DNA of 64,000 nucleotides from an uncultured Eubacteriales bacterium (GCA_949284175.1 CASDVE010000006.1:1-64000), one strand, 5' to 3'; positions 27,128 to 36,979 are shown, counted from the first letter of the stretch. Program-made: numbers and translations. The notes: generated by a model not told the origin, from the sequence alone.

Positions 27128-28216
27128 TTAATCACCAAAAGAAATACCAAGTGTTTTTGCTTGTTTTATAATATCATCTTCTGGTGAAACATATTTTAAC
27201 TTGCCAGCCACTTCTGACAGTGGAACAGAGATAATCTCATTGCCTTTTACTGCTACCATTCTTCCATATTTCCCCTTATAAATCAATCTTGCAGCTTCCG
27301 CTCCAAGTCGACTGGATAAGACCCGATCATAAGAAGATGGACTTCCTCCTCTTTGTGTATGTCCCGGAACTGTTACACGCACTTCTTTCCCTGTGGCTTT
27401 TTGAATCTGTTCTGCCAATTCATAAGAAATGGTTGGCTGTTTTCTTTTTTTGATCTTTTCTTTCCGCTCTTTTTTAGAAAGTTTTGCATCTTCTTTTGAA
27501 ATTGCTCCTTCTGCCACCGCTAAAATGGAAAATCTCTTTCCTTGTTCTTCGCGTTTTTTCAAGGCATCCAATACTTTTTGAATATCATATGGAATTTCTG
27601 GAATGAGAATAATGTCTGCCCCTCCTGCAATTCCAGCATGGAGTGTTACCCATCCAACTTTATGTCCCATCAGCTCCACAATAAAAACTCTGCCATGAGA
27701 AGTGGCTGTTGTATGAATGCAATCAATGGCATTGGTGGCAATATTGACTGCACTTTGAAATCCAAAAGTCATTTCAGTTGCCCAAAGATCATTATCTATT
27801 GTTTTTGGAAGAGTCACAATATGCAAGCCCTCTTCTGAAAGCATATGTGCAGTTTTATGGGTTCCGTTTCCGCCTAATACAACAAGGCAATCAAGCTTTA
27901 ATTGATGATATGTGGTTTTCATCGCCTCCACTTTATCAAGTCCATTTGCATCTGGAACTCGCATCAATTTAAATGGCTGACGACTACTTCCTAAAATAGT
28001 ACCACCTTTTGTCAAAATTCCCGAAAAATCCGCCGGTGTCAATTTGCGATATTGACCATAGATCAATCCTTTATACCCTTCTTCAAATCCGATAATTTCC
28101 ACATCTTGACCGTAGAGTGTCACAAGTCCTTTTACCACGCCTCTCATGGCTGCATTCAAGGCCTGACAATCTCCACCGCTCGTTAGCATTCCAATGCGTT
28201 TTACATTACCCATCAT
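27128..28216 (-). CDS. pfkA: 6-phosphofructokinase
   Basis: Pfk phosphorylates fructose 6-phosphate in glycolysis. The 362-residue protein opens MLTSGGDCQALNAAMRG and has the donor-site segment VVLGGNGTHKTA, the catalytic LPKTIDNDL and the substrate block VELMGHKVGW. The residue matching position 104 of the E. coli enzyme is Gly, as in ATP users, while the 124-like residue is Lys, as in pyrophosphate users. Such mixed enzymes are known to use ATP in actinobacteria, so ATP is my guess. Start could be either of two adjacent ATGs. Confidence 0.9.
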   Translation of the reverse strand: MMGNVKRIGMLTSGGDCQALNAAMRGVVKGLVTLYGQDVEIIGFEEGYKGLIYGQYRKLTPADFSGILTKGGTILGSSRQPFKLMRVPDANGLDKVEAMKTTYHQLKLDCLVVLGGNGTHKTAHMLSEEGLHIVTLPKTIDNDLWATEMTFGFQSAVNIATNAIDCIHTTATSHGRVFIVELMGHKVGWVTLHAGIAGGADIILIPEIPYDIQKVLDALKKREEQGKRFSILAVAEGAISKEDAKLSKKERKEKIKKRKQPTISYELAEQIQKATGKEVRVTVPGHTQRGGSPSSYDRVLSSRLGAEAARLIYKGKYGRMVAVKGNEIISVPLSEVAGKLKYVSPEDDIIKQAKTLGISFGD

Positions 28217-28244
28217 TCTCTACCCGCCTTTCGTACTTTATGGC

Positions 28245-28841
28245 TTACATCTCTGTTCTGCCATCCAATGCTCTTAAAAGAGTTACCTCATCAATATATT
28301 CCAAATCTCCACCCACTGGCACACCGCTTGCAATCTTTGTAATCTTGATCCCTGTTGGCTTCACAAGTTTACTGATATACATAGCGGTTGTTTCCCCTTC
28401 TAAGCTGGAGTTGGTAGCGATAATTACTTCTTTTACATCTCCTTGCAATCGGCCCATCAATTCTTTTAATCGAATATCATTTGGTCCAATTCCTTGATAA
28501 GGAGAGATCGCACCATGTAATACGTGATACACACCATCGTATTTTCCTGTTTTTTCATAAGCTGCGAGATCTCTGGAATTTTCCACCACCATAATGGTCT
28601 TATGATCCCGCTTTTCACTGGCACAAATTGGACATACTTCCTGATCGGTTAAGGTACAACAGATCTTACAATACTGCACTTGGCTCTTTGCCTGTACTAT
28701 GGTATCCGCAAGACTTTGTACTTGTTCTTTTGGCATATTGATAATATGAAATGCAAGACGCTGTGCGGATTTTGCACCAATCCCCGGAAGTCTTCCAAGT
28801 TCTTCTATCAATTTTGTAATTTGACTGCTATAAATATCCAT
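28245..28841 (-). CDS. recR: Recombination mediator protein RecR
   Basis: RecR helps RecFO load RecA at gaps. The 198-residue protein has the helix-hairpin-helix [16 protein letters not shown] (about 18-33), the C4 zinc finger [16 protein letters not shown] (about 57-72), and the Toprim domain [20 protein letters not shown]. The ATG overlaps the ybaB stop by one base (TAATG), which implies translational coupling. Confidence 0.96.
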   Translation of the reverse strand: MDIYSSQITKLIEELGRLPGIGAKSAQRLAFHIINMPKEQVQSLADTIVQAKSQVQYCKICCTLTDQEVCPICASEKRDHKTIMVVENSRDLAAYEKTGKYDGVYHVLHGAISPYQGIGPNDIRLKELMGRLQGDVKEVIIATNSSLEGETTAMYISKLVKPTGIKITKIASGVPVGGDLEYIDEVTLLRALDGRTEM

Positions 28842-29194
28842 TAGAATGGGAATCCTCCGCCCATGCCAAGACCTCCTGTGATCTTAGACATAGAACTTGC
28901 TTGATCCTCTTCCATTTTTCTAAACGCTTCATTTACAGCTGAAATAATTAAATCTTCTAACATTTCAATATCATCTGGATCCACAACTTCTTCTTTTAAG
29001 CTCACTGCTGTCACTTCTTTTTTACCAGAAACTGTAACTGTAACAACACCGCCACCAACCGTAGCAGAATATTCTTTGCTTTCTAATTCTTTTGTTGTTT
29101 CCTCCATTTGTTTTTGCATCTTTTGTGCCTGTTTCATTAAATTGTTCATGTTCCCTGGCATACCCATTCCAGGAAATCCACCTCTTTTTGCCAT
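28841..29194 (-). CDS. YbaB/EbfC nucleoid-associated protein
   Basis: A 117-residue member of the YbaB/EbfC family, small DNA-binding dimers. [18 protein letters not shown] forms the long N-terminal helix, followed by the conserved [19 protein letters not shown] and a Gly-rich tail. The dnaX-ybaB-recR order is conserved across Firmicutes. The ATG follows GGAGGAAG. Confidence 0.95.
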   Translation of the reverse strand: MAKRGGFPGMGMPGNMNNLMKQAQKMQKQMEETTKELESKEYSATVGGGVVTVTVSGKKEVTAVSLKEEVVDPDDIEMLEDLIISAVNEAFRKMEEDQASSMSKITGGLGMGGGFPF

Positions 29195-29342
29195 TTTTTC
29201 TTCCTCCTAATTTCTATCATTTATTTTTTTCCGACGAATTTGTGGAAATGATTAAGACTGCTATTTATTGTCTTACTTCATAAGTATAAAATCTTTTTCC
29301 TAATAATACTATCCATTCTTTAGAAAAATATTGTTAAATTTT

Positions 29343-30953
29343 TCAATCTTCAAATTCGATTGGAATATTTAACTTACTTAAAATACTTAGATCATAACTT
29401 TCCAATGTTCCCATATGCTCTGGTTGCTCAAAAATACATTGATAGTGAATCTGTTTTCCTACCTTTTGTGAAAGTAGCTCTTCAAATTCCTGTTTGTGAT
29501 TTTCTCTCTCAAAATATTCTTTTGCCATCTGTCCATCAGCATTTTGTTGGAACATAAGATTTAAAGAGGAACTGTCCGCTCCAATGGTCACTTTCGCCTT
29601 TCCAAAATGAAATTTCATTGGACCAATCAATTCTCTTTTTATAGCGGGTATCTGTCCCACTAATTGTTTTAAACTGAGGACATCCGCAGGTTCAAAGCGT
29701 TTTTCAATCTCTTGTTCCACTTCCTTTGGCGTCAATGCCTGCTGTCCTTCTTGTGTATTGCTGACTGTTTGCTGTGTTGGTGCTACTAAAACAGGAACTC
29801 CTTGTTCCATCTTCTCCTCTAGCTGGCGGAGCCGATCGAGAATCCCCTCATAACTTTGCTCCATTTGTGGTTTACAAAGACGGATGAATGTGACCTCAGT
29901 CAACACCCTTTTTTGCGTCGCATAGCGAAGCTGATTAGATAGATCGGATAAAATCTTGATATATCGCATCAGCACTTCATTGTCAATGACCTTTGCTTCT
30001 TCTCTTAATGCTTTTAAACTCTCTTTCGATAAATCAAGGGCAGGCTCTTCTTCTTTTGTATTTTTTAAAAGAAGTAAATTGCGTAAATACCAGACAAAGT
30101 CCATAACGAACTGTCCAAGTTCTCTTCCGCTCATGACCATCTCTTCGATGATCGCCATAACATCTGTCACCTTTTGTTCTAAGATAGCTCGAAGCACTCG
30201 ACTAAATATTTCATTGTCAACAGCACCCAATACTTCTAATACATTTTCATACGTAATTGGCTGTCCTAAATAAAAAGCAATGCACTGATCGAGCAAACTA
30301 AGAGCATCACGCATGGAGCCGTCAGCTGCCTTCGCCACATAGCGAAGTGCTTTTTCTTCTGCTTGTATTCCCTCTTTTTCTATTAACTCTTTTAACCGTT
30401 CTGTGATGGTATCAATGGAAATTCGTCGGAAGTCATAGCGTTGGCATCTTGATAAAATCGTAATTGGAATTTTATGTGCCTCTGTTGTCGCTAAAATAAA
30501 TATAACATAAGATGGTGGCTCTTCCAACGTCTTTAATAAAGCATTAAAGGCTCCTATGGAAAGCATATGCACTTCATCAATGATATACACCTTATACTTT
30601 CCCTCCGTTGGGGAATACTGCACTTCATCCCGAATATCACGAATGTTGTCCACACCGTTATTAGAAGCTGCATCGATTTCAATCACATTCATTGCGGTCT
30701 GCTTGTTAATGGCAAGACAAGAAGGGCATTCATTACAAGGGCTTCCATCTATCGGATGTTCACAATTTACTGCTTTTGCAAATAATTTTGCAATGGTTGT
30801 TTTTCCTGTACCACGAGTTCCACAAAATAAATAAGCGTGTCCAATTCGATCCGCTTTAATTTGATTGGTCAGAGCCGTTACGATATGCTCTTGTCCTTTT
30901 ACATCTTCAAATTCGGAAGGTCTAAACTTCCGATATAATGCCATATATGACAT
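29343..30953 (-). CDS. dnaX: DNA polymerase III subunits gamma/tau
   Basis: DnaX is the clamp-loader ATPase. The protein has Walker A GTRGTGKTTIAKLFAKA (about 45-61), a four-cysteine zinc module CEHPIDGSPCNECPSC, Walker B IIDEVHML and the SRC sensor motif, followed by the clamp-loader collar domain and a C-terminal tau-like region. The start is taken at MSYMALYRKFRP (30953); the frame extends 18 codons further, but those do not resemble the family. Upstream site is a weak GGATGTGAG. I saw no clear slippage site for a gamma form. Confidence 0.95.
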   Translation of the reverse strand: MSYMALYRKFRPSEFEDVKGQEHIVTALTNQIKADRIGHAYLFCGTRGTGKTTIAKLFAKAVNCEHPIDGSPCNECPSCLAINKQTAMNVIEIDAASNNGVDNIRDIRDEVQYSPTEGKYKVYIIDEVHMLSIGAFNALLKTLEEPPSYVIFILATTEAHKIPITILSRCQRYDFRRISIDTITERLKELIEKEGIQAEEKALRYVAKAADGSMRDALSLLDQCIAFYLGQPITYENVLEVLGAVDNEIFSRVLRAILEQKVTDVMAIIEEMVMSGRELGQFVMDFVWYLRNLLLLKNTKEEEPALDLSKESLKALREEAKVIDNEVLMRYIKILSDLSNQLRYATQKRVLTEVTFIRLCKPQMEQSYEGILDRLRQLEEKMEQGVPVLVAPTQQTVSNTQEGQQALTPKEVEQEIEKRFEPADVLSLKQLVGQIPAIKRELIGPMKFHFGKAKVTIGADSSSLNLMFQQNADGQMAKEYFERENHKQEFEELLSQKVGKQIHYQCIFEQPEHMGTLESYDLSILSKLNIPIEFED

Positions 30954-30993
30954 ATACTCACATCCTTCACATGATAGTAGTTTAATAGAAAAG

Positions 30994-32013
30994 CTATCCT
31001 TGTGCAAGTTTTTTCTTTCTTACCTCTTTTATGAAGAAAAAGACAGCACCAATGATTGCTCCGGACAAAAATCCTCCTCCATGAGCGATATAATCAATGG
31101 TACTATTATGATCCATAATCGTCAAATAAAGAGTTCCCATCACTAAAATGAAAACACGATAGAGGGACATTTGCTTTCTTTGTTCTTTATCTAATAACAT
31201 TTCCACTAAAATTGCCCCTAACACACCATAAATCGCCCCCGAAGCTCCTGCCGAAACAACAATCTGCTGGTTCAACATGGCAGAAATTGCAGAACAAAGA
31301 CTTCCTATAATTCCTGATAAAACATAAAGAATGAAAAAACGTATCGAACCAATTTTAGATTCCAACTGAACACCTGCAAAGAAAAGTACTAACATATTGT
31401 TGAATAAATGTTCTAAGCCAAAGTGTAAAAACATACAAGTGAGCAAACGATAATACTCTTGTCCATAAAATATCGCTCTCCACTCTCCTGCTCCCATCTG
31501 AAACATAAATTCTGAGTTGTACACATCCCCTAACTTAGAGAGAATCAAAAAGACCAGCACATTGACTGCAATTAGTCCAATGGTAACCGGACTTTTTTTC
31601 ACTGGCAATGATTCGGATTGTGTTTCACTTACAAGCCATTGCTCTAATGGCTCATAGAGATTATCAAATTCCTTCGTTTGATTTTCAAATAAAATAATTC
31701 TCTCCTTTGACTCATCAATCATCCACACATCAAACCCGCCCTCTGAAAGCTCTGTCACTCCCCTACATTTTATGGATGGAACGGTGATCAAATTTAAAAT
31801 GCGAATATTTTTTCCGGTCTGTCCATTCCAATAAAAAGTTAATTGCTGATTTTTTCTCATATAATCTTCTTTTGAACTGCAATGATCATAATTGGCACTG
31901 GTTACTTGAACTAGATATACAATATCTGGAAGTTCTTTCATAAACACCAAATTGCGATCCATCACTTTTTCATAGCCTTTGCTGATTAAAAACTGCTCTA
32001 ATGAAAGTATCAT
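30994..32013 (-). CDS. Rhomboid-family intramembrane serine protease
   Basis: A 339-residue membrane protein with a soluble N-terminal domain of about 145 residues and a C-terminal rhomboid core. HFGLEHLFNNM provides the HxxxN oxyanion block, SAGASGAIYGVLGA holds the GxSG nucleophile, and DYIAHGGGFLSGAIIG the catalytic His. Substrates are unknown. Its stop lies about 40 bases before dnaX in the same direction, so both may share a transcript. Confidence 0.93.
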   Translation of the reverse strand: MILSLEQFLISKGYEKVMDRNLVFMKELPDIVYLVQVTSANYDHCSSKEDYMRKNQQLTFYWNGQTGKNIRILNLITVPSIKCRGVTELSEGGFDVWMIDESKERIILFENQTKEFDNLYEPLEQWLVSETQSESLPVKKSPVTIGLIAVNVLVFLILSKLGDVYNSEFMFQMGAGEWRAIFYGQEYYRLLTCMFLHFGLEHLFNNMLVLFFAGVQLESKIGSIRFFILYVLSGIIGSLCSAISAMLNQQIVVSAGASGAIYGVLGAILVEMLLDKEQRKQMSLYRVFILVMGTLYLTIMDHNSTIDYIAHGGGFLSGAIIGAVFFFIKEVRKKKLAQG

Positions 32014-32125
32014 AGTATCGTTTCCCTTTTCTTATTATTCATCGTTACTTGTTCTTTATTCGTTATTTTATGCTGTAATAAATTCTATCATTTACAAACT
32101 ACAACTGCAACTCTTAAACGACGCG

Positions 32126-32179
32126 AAAGAAGCCATAGGACATAAGAAACGAAATTTTCTTATGTCCTATGGCTTCTTT
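32126..32179 (-). terminator. Long perfect hairpin, probable terminator after folT
   Basis: A 24-bp perfect stem (AAAGAAGCCATAGGACATAAG... and its reverse complement) with a six-base loop sits eight bases beyond the folT stop. The T tail is short on the minus strand and is partly in the stem itself. The stem is longer than the other terminators here. Confidence 0.7.
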
Positions 32180-32186
32180 CTAAATT

Positions 32187-32756
32187 TTAAGAGATTGAAT
32201 TTCTCGAAGTTTGCACTTCTTTTAACAATCCTGATGTATCTAACATTTTTAACATAGTAAATAATAATAGCCCTTCAATCGGCCACATAATCAGATTTTT
32301 TATCGCTCTCATCGGTAAAAGTACCATAAATCCCTTTCCATAGAGAATGGATAGCCATATGGTATTCAATACAATATCACAGATAACAATAACAAGAAAT
32401 TTCGTTATTAAAATACGTGATAACTTGATAGGGCGTTTATATAATAAAAACCCGTTGATCAGACCTGCTACTATGGCTGTTATCGTAAACCCTGGGAAAA
32501 ATGCACCAGTTGGCTTTATCATATATTTTAAAATATCCATAATCCCACCAAACAAAGGGGCAACAACTGGTCCAAAAAGATAGGCAACCGCCTCATTGGG
32601 CAAACTGGAAAATCCAATTTTTAAAAAGTCCCCAATCTGGATAGAAAAATATCCAAGTATGATGGATAACGCACCAAACATGGCACATATGGTAATGGCT
32701 TTTATATTCCGAAACTCTCTATAAGATGCTTTTATTCGTTCAAATGGATGCTTCAT
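32187..32756 (-). CDS. folT: Folate-type ECF transporter S component
   Basis: A hydrophobic protein of about 189 residues with roughly six membrane segments. The segment GFSSLPNEAVAYLFGPVVAP followed by MDILKYMIKPTGAFFPGFT matches the FolT-like S components of Clostridia, which bind folate and share an EcfAA'T module. The frame opens further upstream, but the ATG at 32756 has AGGAG at ten bases. No THF riboswitch was found upstream. Substrate assignment is by family pattern only. Confidence 0.82.
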   Translation of the reverse strand: MKHPFERIKASYREFRNIKAITICAMFGALSIILGYFSIQIGDFLKIGFSSLPNEAVAYLFGPVVAPLFGGIMDILKYMIKPTGAFFPGFTITAIVAGLINGFLLYKRPIKLSRILITKFLVIVICDIVLNTIWLSILYGKGFMVLLPMRAIKNLIMWPIEGLLLFTMLKMLDTSGLLKEVQTSRNSIS

Positions 32757-32858
32757 AGGAGCATTTCTCCTCTCTTTCATTCTTTTCTTTTGCAACCTTT
32801 TGAACTTATCATATTATGAGCATATCCGTCAAGAGGACTTCTGGATTACTTGACATAC

Positions 32859-34193
32859 TTAAAACTGAAACAGGTATTCTTCATTTCCAATTCCCACAAT
32901 ATCCCCATCCTTTAATTCTCTTGGTATTTGTGGATACAGCATTTCTCCATTCCATCTCGTTCCATTAGTAGAATTTAAGTCCCTGATATAATAACTTTCT
33001 TCCTCCTGCTCAATACAAGCATGAATTCTACTAACCCCTTTTTCTTTTAACACAAAGTCCACCGCTTCTGGCAGACTTCCGATCACAAGTGGCATATGTA
33101 CAAGCTGAATGGTCGTTCCGATTTCTTTTACAGGTTTTAAACAAGGAACTCTTTCTTCTTTCTGTTCCATAACAGGCTCTCTCTCAACAAGTACTACTGT
33201 TTCTTCTCCTGTTAAAGAACTCTTTTCTTTTATGACTGGTCTTTTTAAAGACAACGTACCTTCTTGCTTCCCCATCCCCTTTTTCTTTTGATAGGTCACC
33301 TGTCTTTCCCATATGATATATCCTGTTACCGCTATAATAACAGTTCCTAAGATAGCATTTTTCCATTGCATCGTAAGAAAAAAACGAATGGTAAAACATA
33401 AAAATAAAAGGAATAACACACCAGTCATCCATTGTAATATATAATGTGATAGTGTTTCCTTTGTTTTCTCCTTGTTTCTTTTTTTCTCCTTTTTCATCAT
33501 CTTTTTGGCAGTCCTTTTTTCTTCTTTTATTTGGAAAGGAGTGTCTTCTTTTTGAGATTGCCCCAGCATTTCCACGTCAATTTTTTTCACCGGTATCGAT
33601 ATTTCTTCAATTTTTTCTTCCTTCTCTTCATAAATCACTGGCTTGATAGCCATTTCTTCCTTCTTTTGTAATACATACGTTTCTATCATAGCCATGGATG
33701 TATTCACCTGTCCAAGCATCTGATACAGTCCATAAATAAAAAGCACTCCCTCTTTGTCTTTATGATCGGTAAATTTTAATAACAATTCTGTCAAGGACTT
33801 CAATTGAACCATGATATCTGTTTCATTATTTGGCACACAACAAAACTCTAATTTCATTGTCTGACTATGAAAAAATATGGCATCTTCTTCGAGCAGTAGC
33901 CTTGATGGAGGAAGAAAGTAAGTTCGCATCCCCTTTATTGTATTTAAAATAGCACCATAAAGGCTTAAAAAGTCTTTTATGACTAACGGATGATTTTGCA
34001 AATATTGCTCCAATGTGATTCTTCCATCGATCTCATATTCTATTGTTATTTCTCTATCTGTCTTTTGTATCTTACAAGGCAAAAGACCAGCGATTTTATT
34101 GTTTAATAACATCTTTTGTTCCAATTTCTTTTCTGTTTCCACTGGAAATACAATATAATTATGGTAATCCGACTTCTTGTACTGCTTGTTCAA
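32859..34193 (-). CDS. DUF6382/FHA domain protein of the Tad locus
   Basis: A 444-residue protein with an N-terminal DUF6382-like region (about 1-180), a charged Lys/Glu-rich linker, a pair of hydrophobic segments (about 250-290) and a C-terminal FHA domain (about 365-444; SRIHACIEQ...DLNSTNGTRW), which normally binds phosphothreonine. Start is a TTG with GGAGGAGG at seven bases. It overlaps the upstream TadE-like gene by 35 bases and closes the Tad operon. It may couple pilus assembly to Ser/Thr kinase signalling (inference). Confidence 0.82.
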   Translation of the reverse strand: MNKQYKKSDYHNYIVFPVETEKKLEQKMLLNNKIAGLLPCKIQKTDREITIEYEIDGRITLEQYLQNHPLVIKDFLSLYGAILNTIKGMRTYFLPPSRLLLEEDAIFFHSQTMKLEFCCVPNNETDIMVQLKSLTELLLKFTDHKDKEGVLFIYGLYQMLGQVNTSMAMIETYVLQKKEEMAIKPVIYEEKEEKIEEISIPVKKIDVEMLGQSQKEDTPFQIKEEKRTAKKMMKKEKKRNKEKTKETLSHYILQWMTGVLFLLFLCFTIRFFLTMQWKNAILGTVIIAVTGYIIWERQVTYQKKKGMGKQEGTLSLKRPVIKEKSSLTGEETVVLVEREPVMEQKEERVPCLKPVKEIGTTIQLVHMPLVIGSLPEAVDFVLKEKGVSRIHACIEQEEESYYIRDLNSTNGTRWNGEMLYPQIPRELKDGDIVGIGNEEYLFQF

Positions 34194-34593
34194 CTCGTTT
34201 CCTCCTCCTTAACGTTTTGATTGGATTTTTTGTTTTTATACGGATAACCTTTTTTGCCTCTTTTTTTAATGGGGGATACTGCTCTGCTATAAAAGAAATG
34301 GTGCATTCCTCTTTTCCTATCTCTTGCTCCCATCTTACATGACTTAAAAAATGAAACTGATTTATTTTATTTTCATGAAACTCAACGAAGTCCTTTCCTG
34401 TATCCACATAGGAAACGGCATTCGCACCAATAACTAACATTTCGCCTTGTACCATTCCCCATTCTGTCCATTGAAATAGTAATCGTAAAACAAGCATCGT
34501 TACCAAAAATACAAACGGAATCCAAATCGCCCCTTCTACGGTTGCGACCCCCTCTTTTGAAGCTATGATATGTTTTATCCTTTTCTCCAACAA
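34159..34593 (-). CDS. TadE-like minor pilin
   Basis: A 144-residue protein with a short basic N-terminus, the TadE-type entry EGVATVEGAIWIPFVFLVTM forming one membrane helix (about 18-42), and a soluble C-terminal domain. TadE-like pseudopilins are minor components of the Tad pilus. The start is TTG at 34591-34593 behind AAGGAG at nine bases. It is 14 bases after the preceding TadE-like gene and overlaps the FHA gene. Confidence 0.78.
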   Translation of the reverse strand: MLEKRIKHIIASKEGVATVEGAIWIPFVFLVTMLVLRLLFQWTEWGMVQGEMLVIGANAVSYVDTGKDFVEFHENKINQFHFLSHVRWEQEIGKEECTISFIAEQYPPLKKEAKKVIRIKTKNPIKTLRRRKRVEQAVQEVGLP

Positions 34594-34607
34594 TTATTTT
34601 TACTCCT

Positions 34608-35534
34608 TTATTCCATTTTTTCTTTCTTATGACCACAACGGCTACAAGGACTTAGGTGATTCACATCCCGCTTTTTCACACGACGCACCGTTCTCTTTAA
34701 ACCAGAACAAGACAACGTTTTATGATACCGCCTTCCTTGTTCTGTTACGTATAGCAGGGCTGGCTTCTCCCCCTTTTTGATGCAAAACTCACAGGGTGAG
34801 TACCCCCTTTTACCATCCAAATACCCTTTCACATCAAAAACTTGCTTTATCTTTAATTGGAGATAGGTACAGCTCCTACTTGTATGATATACGGATTGAT
34901 GTTCTGTTACATAGACATATTCCTCATCTTCGCCTTCTAATTCAAATTGGTATCCTCTAAAAACTTTTTGATGCACCTCATGTCCTGCTCGGTAAGAAAG
35001 AACGTGAAATAATGGAAAAGGGATGACCATTTGATACCTCGCTTTTAGAATAATATCTCCACTTTTTTCATCATAATAACTGCCTAAAAAACTGATACCT
35101 TTTGTCCCATTTTTAATGCAGGAACGATCTAAATAGTTGGTATCCACTTGCTTTTTCCAATATGTCTTTGCTAGGATAATTGTTTTTTCTGGATGGGATT
35201 GTTCTGCTAACTGTCTTGCACATTCCACCATTCCTCTATGCACCTCCTGATCTGCCATCATCATTTGAGCAAATAGCAAAATCGTCATCACTGCAAAAAG
35301 AAAGATTGGAAAGGCGGTTACCATTTCCACAGTCATACTGCCTTTTTCTTCTCTTAAGGTGCTTAAATATGTCTTTTTATTTGGTATCCATGTTTTGCTT
35401 TCGTCTTGTACTTGGAGAGTATTATTTGTTTTATTATGATTTTCTTTCAGATATAGAATAAAAGATAAGCATCTTTTTTGAATCTGTGCAGTTTTAGTTC
35501 TCGCAAACATTTCCACTCGAAAATAAAAAGACAT
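34608..35534 (-). CDS. TadE-like pseudopilin with duplicated Cys/His module
   Basis: A 308-residue protein. After an atypically long N-terminal arm of about 60 residues comes the TadE-like KGSMTVEMVTAFPIFLFAVM helix (about 65-90), then an extracytoplasmic part. The C-terminal 95 residues hold two repeats of YVTE...YH....C..L...PC..C (HTSRSCTYL...SPCEFC and HKTLSCSGL...SPCSRC), each a likely metal or disulfide module. It lies in the Tad operon after the DUF5702 gene. Confidence 0.78.
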   Translation of the reverse strand: MSFYFRVEMFARTKTAQIQKRCLSFILYLKENHNKTNNTLQVQDESKTWIPNKKTYLSTLREEKGSMTVEMVTAFPIFLFAVMTILLFAQMMMADQEVHRGMVECARQLAEQSHPEKTIILAKTYWKKQVDTNYLDRSCIKNGTKGISFLGSYYDEKSGDIILKARYQMVIPFPLFHVLSYRAGHEVHQKVFRGYQFELEGEDEEYVYVTEHQSVYHTSRSCTYLQLKIKQVFDVKGYLDGKRGYSPCEFCIKKGEKPALLYVTEQGRRYHKTLSCSGLKRTVRRVKKRDVNHLSPCSRCGHKKEKME

Positions 35535-35551
35535 AGTTAAGCACCTTCTTT

Positions 35552-36964
35552 CTAAAATTGATAATTTCCATCCTGTGCTATATAAAATTTATATTGTTTT
35601 CCTTTCTGAAATGGCAACTGATAAAATCGGCGATCCACATCAATTTCTGATGTGAGATGATACGAGGTGATACAGTTTTCAATCTGAAACTCTGGATATT
35701 TCAAATGAATATTCAATTCCATCAAATCAAGCATTCTCATATAGAGATGTTTTTCACTCCTCATCATTAACAATAGTTTTAAATAGTCTTCGTATTCCAA
35801 CCCCTCTTTTGATTCCTTTCCTTGTGAGGATTTTATGGAAAATAACTGATGAAAAGAAAGTTTCCAATTATCAGAATTTTTTACAAGAGGTACTTTTTCT
35901 CCTTGTAACAAAGATTTTACATCTGCAACGCTTTCTCCAAATGCCCACGCTAGTAAAATCCCTTGTTTCACCTCTTCATATATCTCTGGTTGTATGGTAA
36001 TAGCACAGATAATCCCTGCTGCTACCCCTGCTTCTCCTTTTTTTGAGGAATCTTTCATAATAGAGGCTGTATTGATGGGAAGTCGCAATGCTACGATTTC
36101 CTTTGCCACTCGCTCTAAACAGTCATAATCACTGCTCTTTCCTGTTATTAAATACTCTATCTCATTGGAATAGGCTGTTTCTTCCTCTCTTGTCATGGAA
36201 AGTGCGGATTGGAAATGTCCCAAAATATAAAGTTCTAATTCTGTCTTTTCTTGTGCCTTATCTAATATGGTACTGGAAACTGGATTCCATGAAAGACTTT
36301 TAGAGGGAAGTCCTTCTAAATCATGACTCTCTTTTGAAAGAGGCAATCTATCATTGGCAGTTACGGTTAAAATGCCAAGTCGCTTGATCTCATCCATCAC
36401 ACCTCTTGGATCCACTCCCTCTGGCACAGTCCCAGAGATTGGAACATCAAAAGAAGACTGACTTTTTGACATCTTTTTTATATTTTCTCTTTTTATCCGT
36501 TTTTTTGTTGGCACAAACGATTCCACAACCCAATTATGTATTTGCTCTTTTAATGGAAGACAACCTTCATCATATAAGTATTTGACAGGTTCTACTTGTG
36601 CATCCACCACTGTAAAATGATAAAACCCCCTCTCTCTTCCCAATAAATCCACATTTAATAGGTTATTTTCCAAATAATTCCACACTCGATTGTTGGCAAC
36701 TTCCTTTCCTTGCCCTAAGTAATCCATATCCAGTGTATAAATATCATACCAATTCGCCATATCCGGCTGATAATCTGCCATCAGATTCTCTACCGCACCA
36801 ACAGCTAAATGATTTACTCTGCCTTTCGCCTGTTCATATCGAATAATTTCTAACGATACCAATACTGTGGTGAGCAACACGAAAAACAATAGGGTGAGCA
36901 TGACTGTCACTTGTCCTTCTTCCTTTTGACAACATTTTTTTATTCGTATATAACACTGTTTCAT
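35552..36964 (-). CDS. DUF5702 (TadG-like) pilus-locus protein
   Basis: A 470-residue protein with an N-terminal membrane helix right after a QVTVMLTLLFFVLLTTVLV segment and a large predicted extracytoplasmic domain. This architecture, and the position in the operon, fit the DUF5702 family that accompanies Gram-positive Tad loci and is reminiscent of TadG. No catalytic motif is seen. There is no strong ribosome binding site, so it may depend on translation of the pilin 15 bases upstream. Confidence 0.78.
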   Translation of the reverse strand: MKQCYIRIKKCCQKEEGQVTVMLTLLFFVLLTTVLVSLEIIRYEQAKGRVNHLAVGAVENLMADYQPDMANWYDIYTLDMDYLGQGKEVANNRVWNYLENNLLNVDLLGRERGFYHFTVVDAQVEPVKYLYDEGCLPLKEQIHNWVVESFVPTKKRIKRENIKKMSKSQSSFDVPISGTVPEGVDPRGVMDEIKRLGILTVTANDRLPLSKESHDLEGLPSKSLSWNPVSSTILDKAQEKTELELYILGHFQSALSMTREEETAYSNEIEYLITGKSSDYDCLERVAKEIVALRLPINTASIMKDSSKKGEAGVAAGIICAITIQPEIYEEVKQGILLAWAFGESVADVKSLLQGEKVPLVKNSDNWKLSFHQLFSIKSSQGKESKEGLEYEDYLKLLLMMRSEKHLYMRMLDLMELNIHLKYPEFQIENCITSYHLTSEIDVDRRFYQLPFQKGKQYKFYIAQDGNYQF

Positions 36965-36979
36965 TCGCTTTATTTTTCT

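Noticed and set aside
32757..32858. THF riboswitch upstream of folT
   Set aside because: No THF aptamer core or paired arms could be traced in the short gap before folT.
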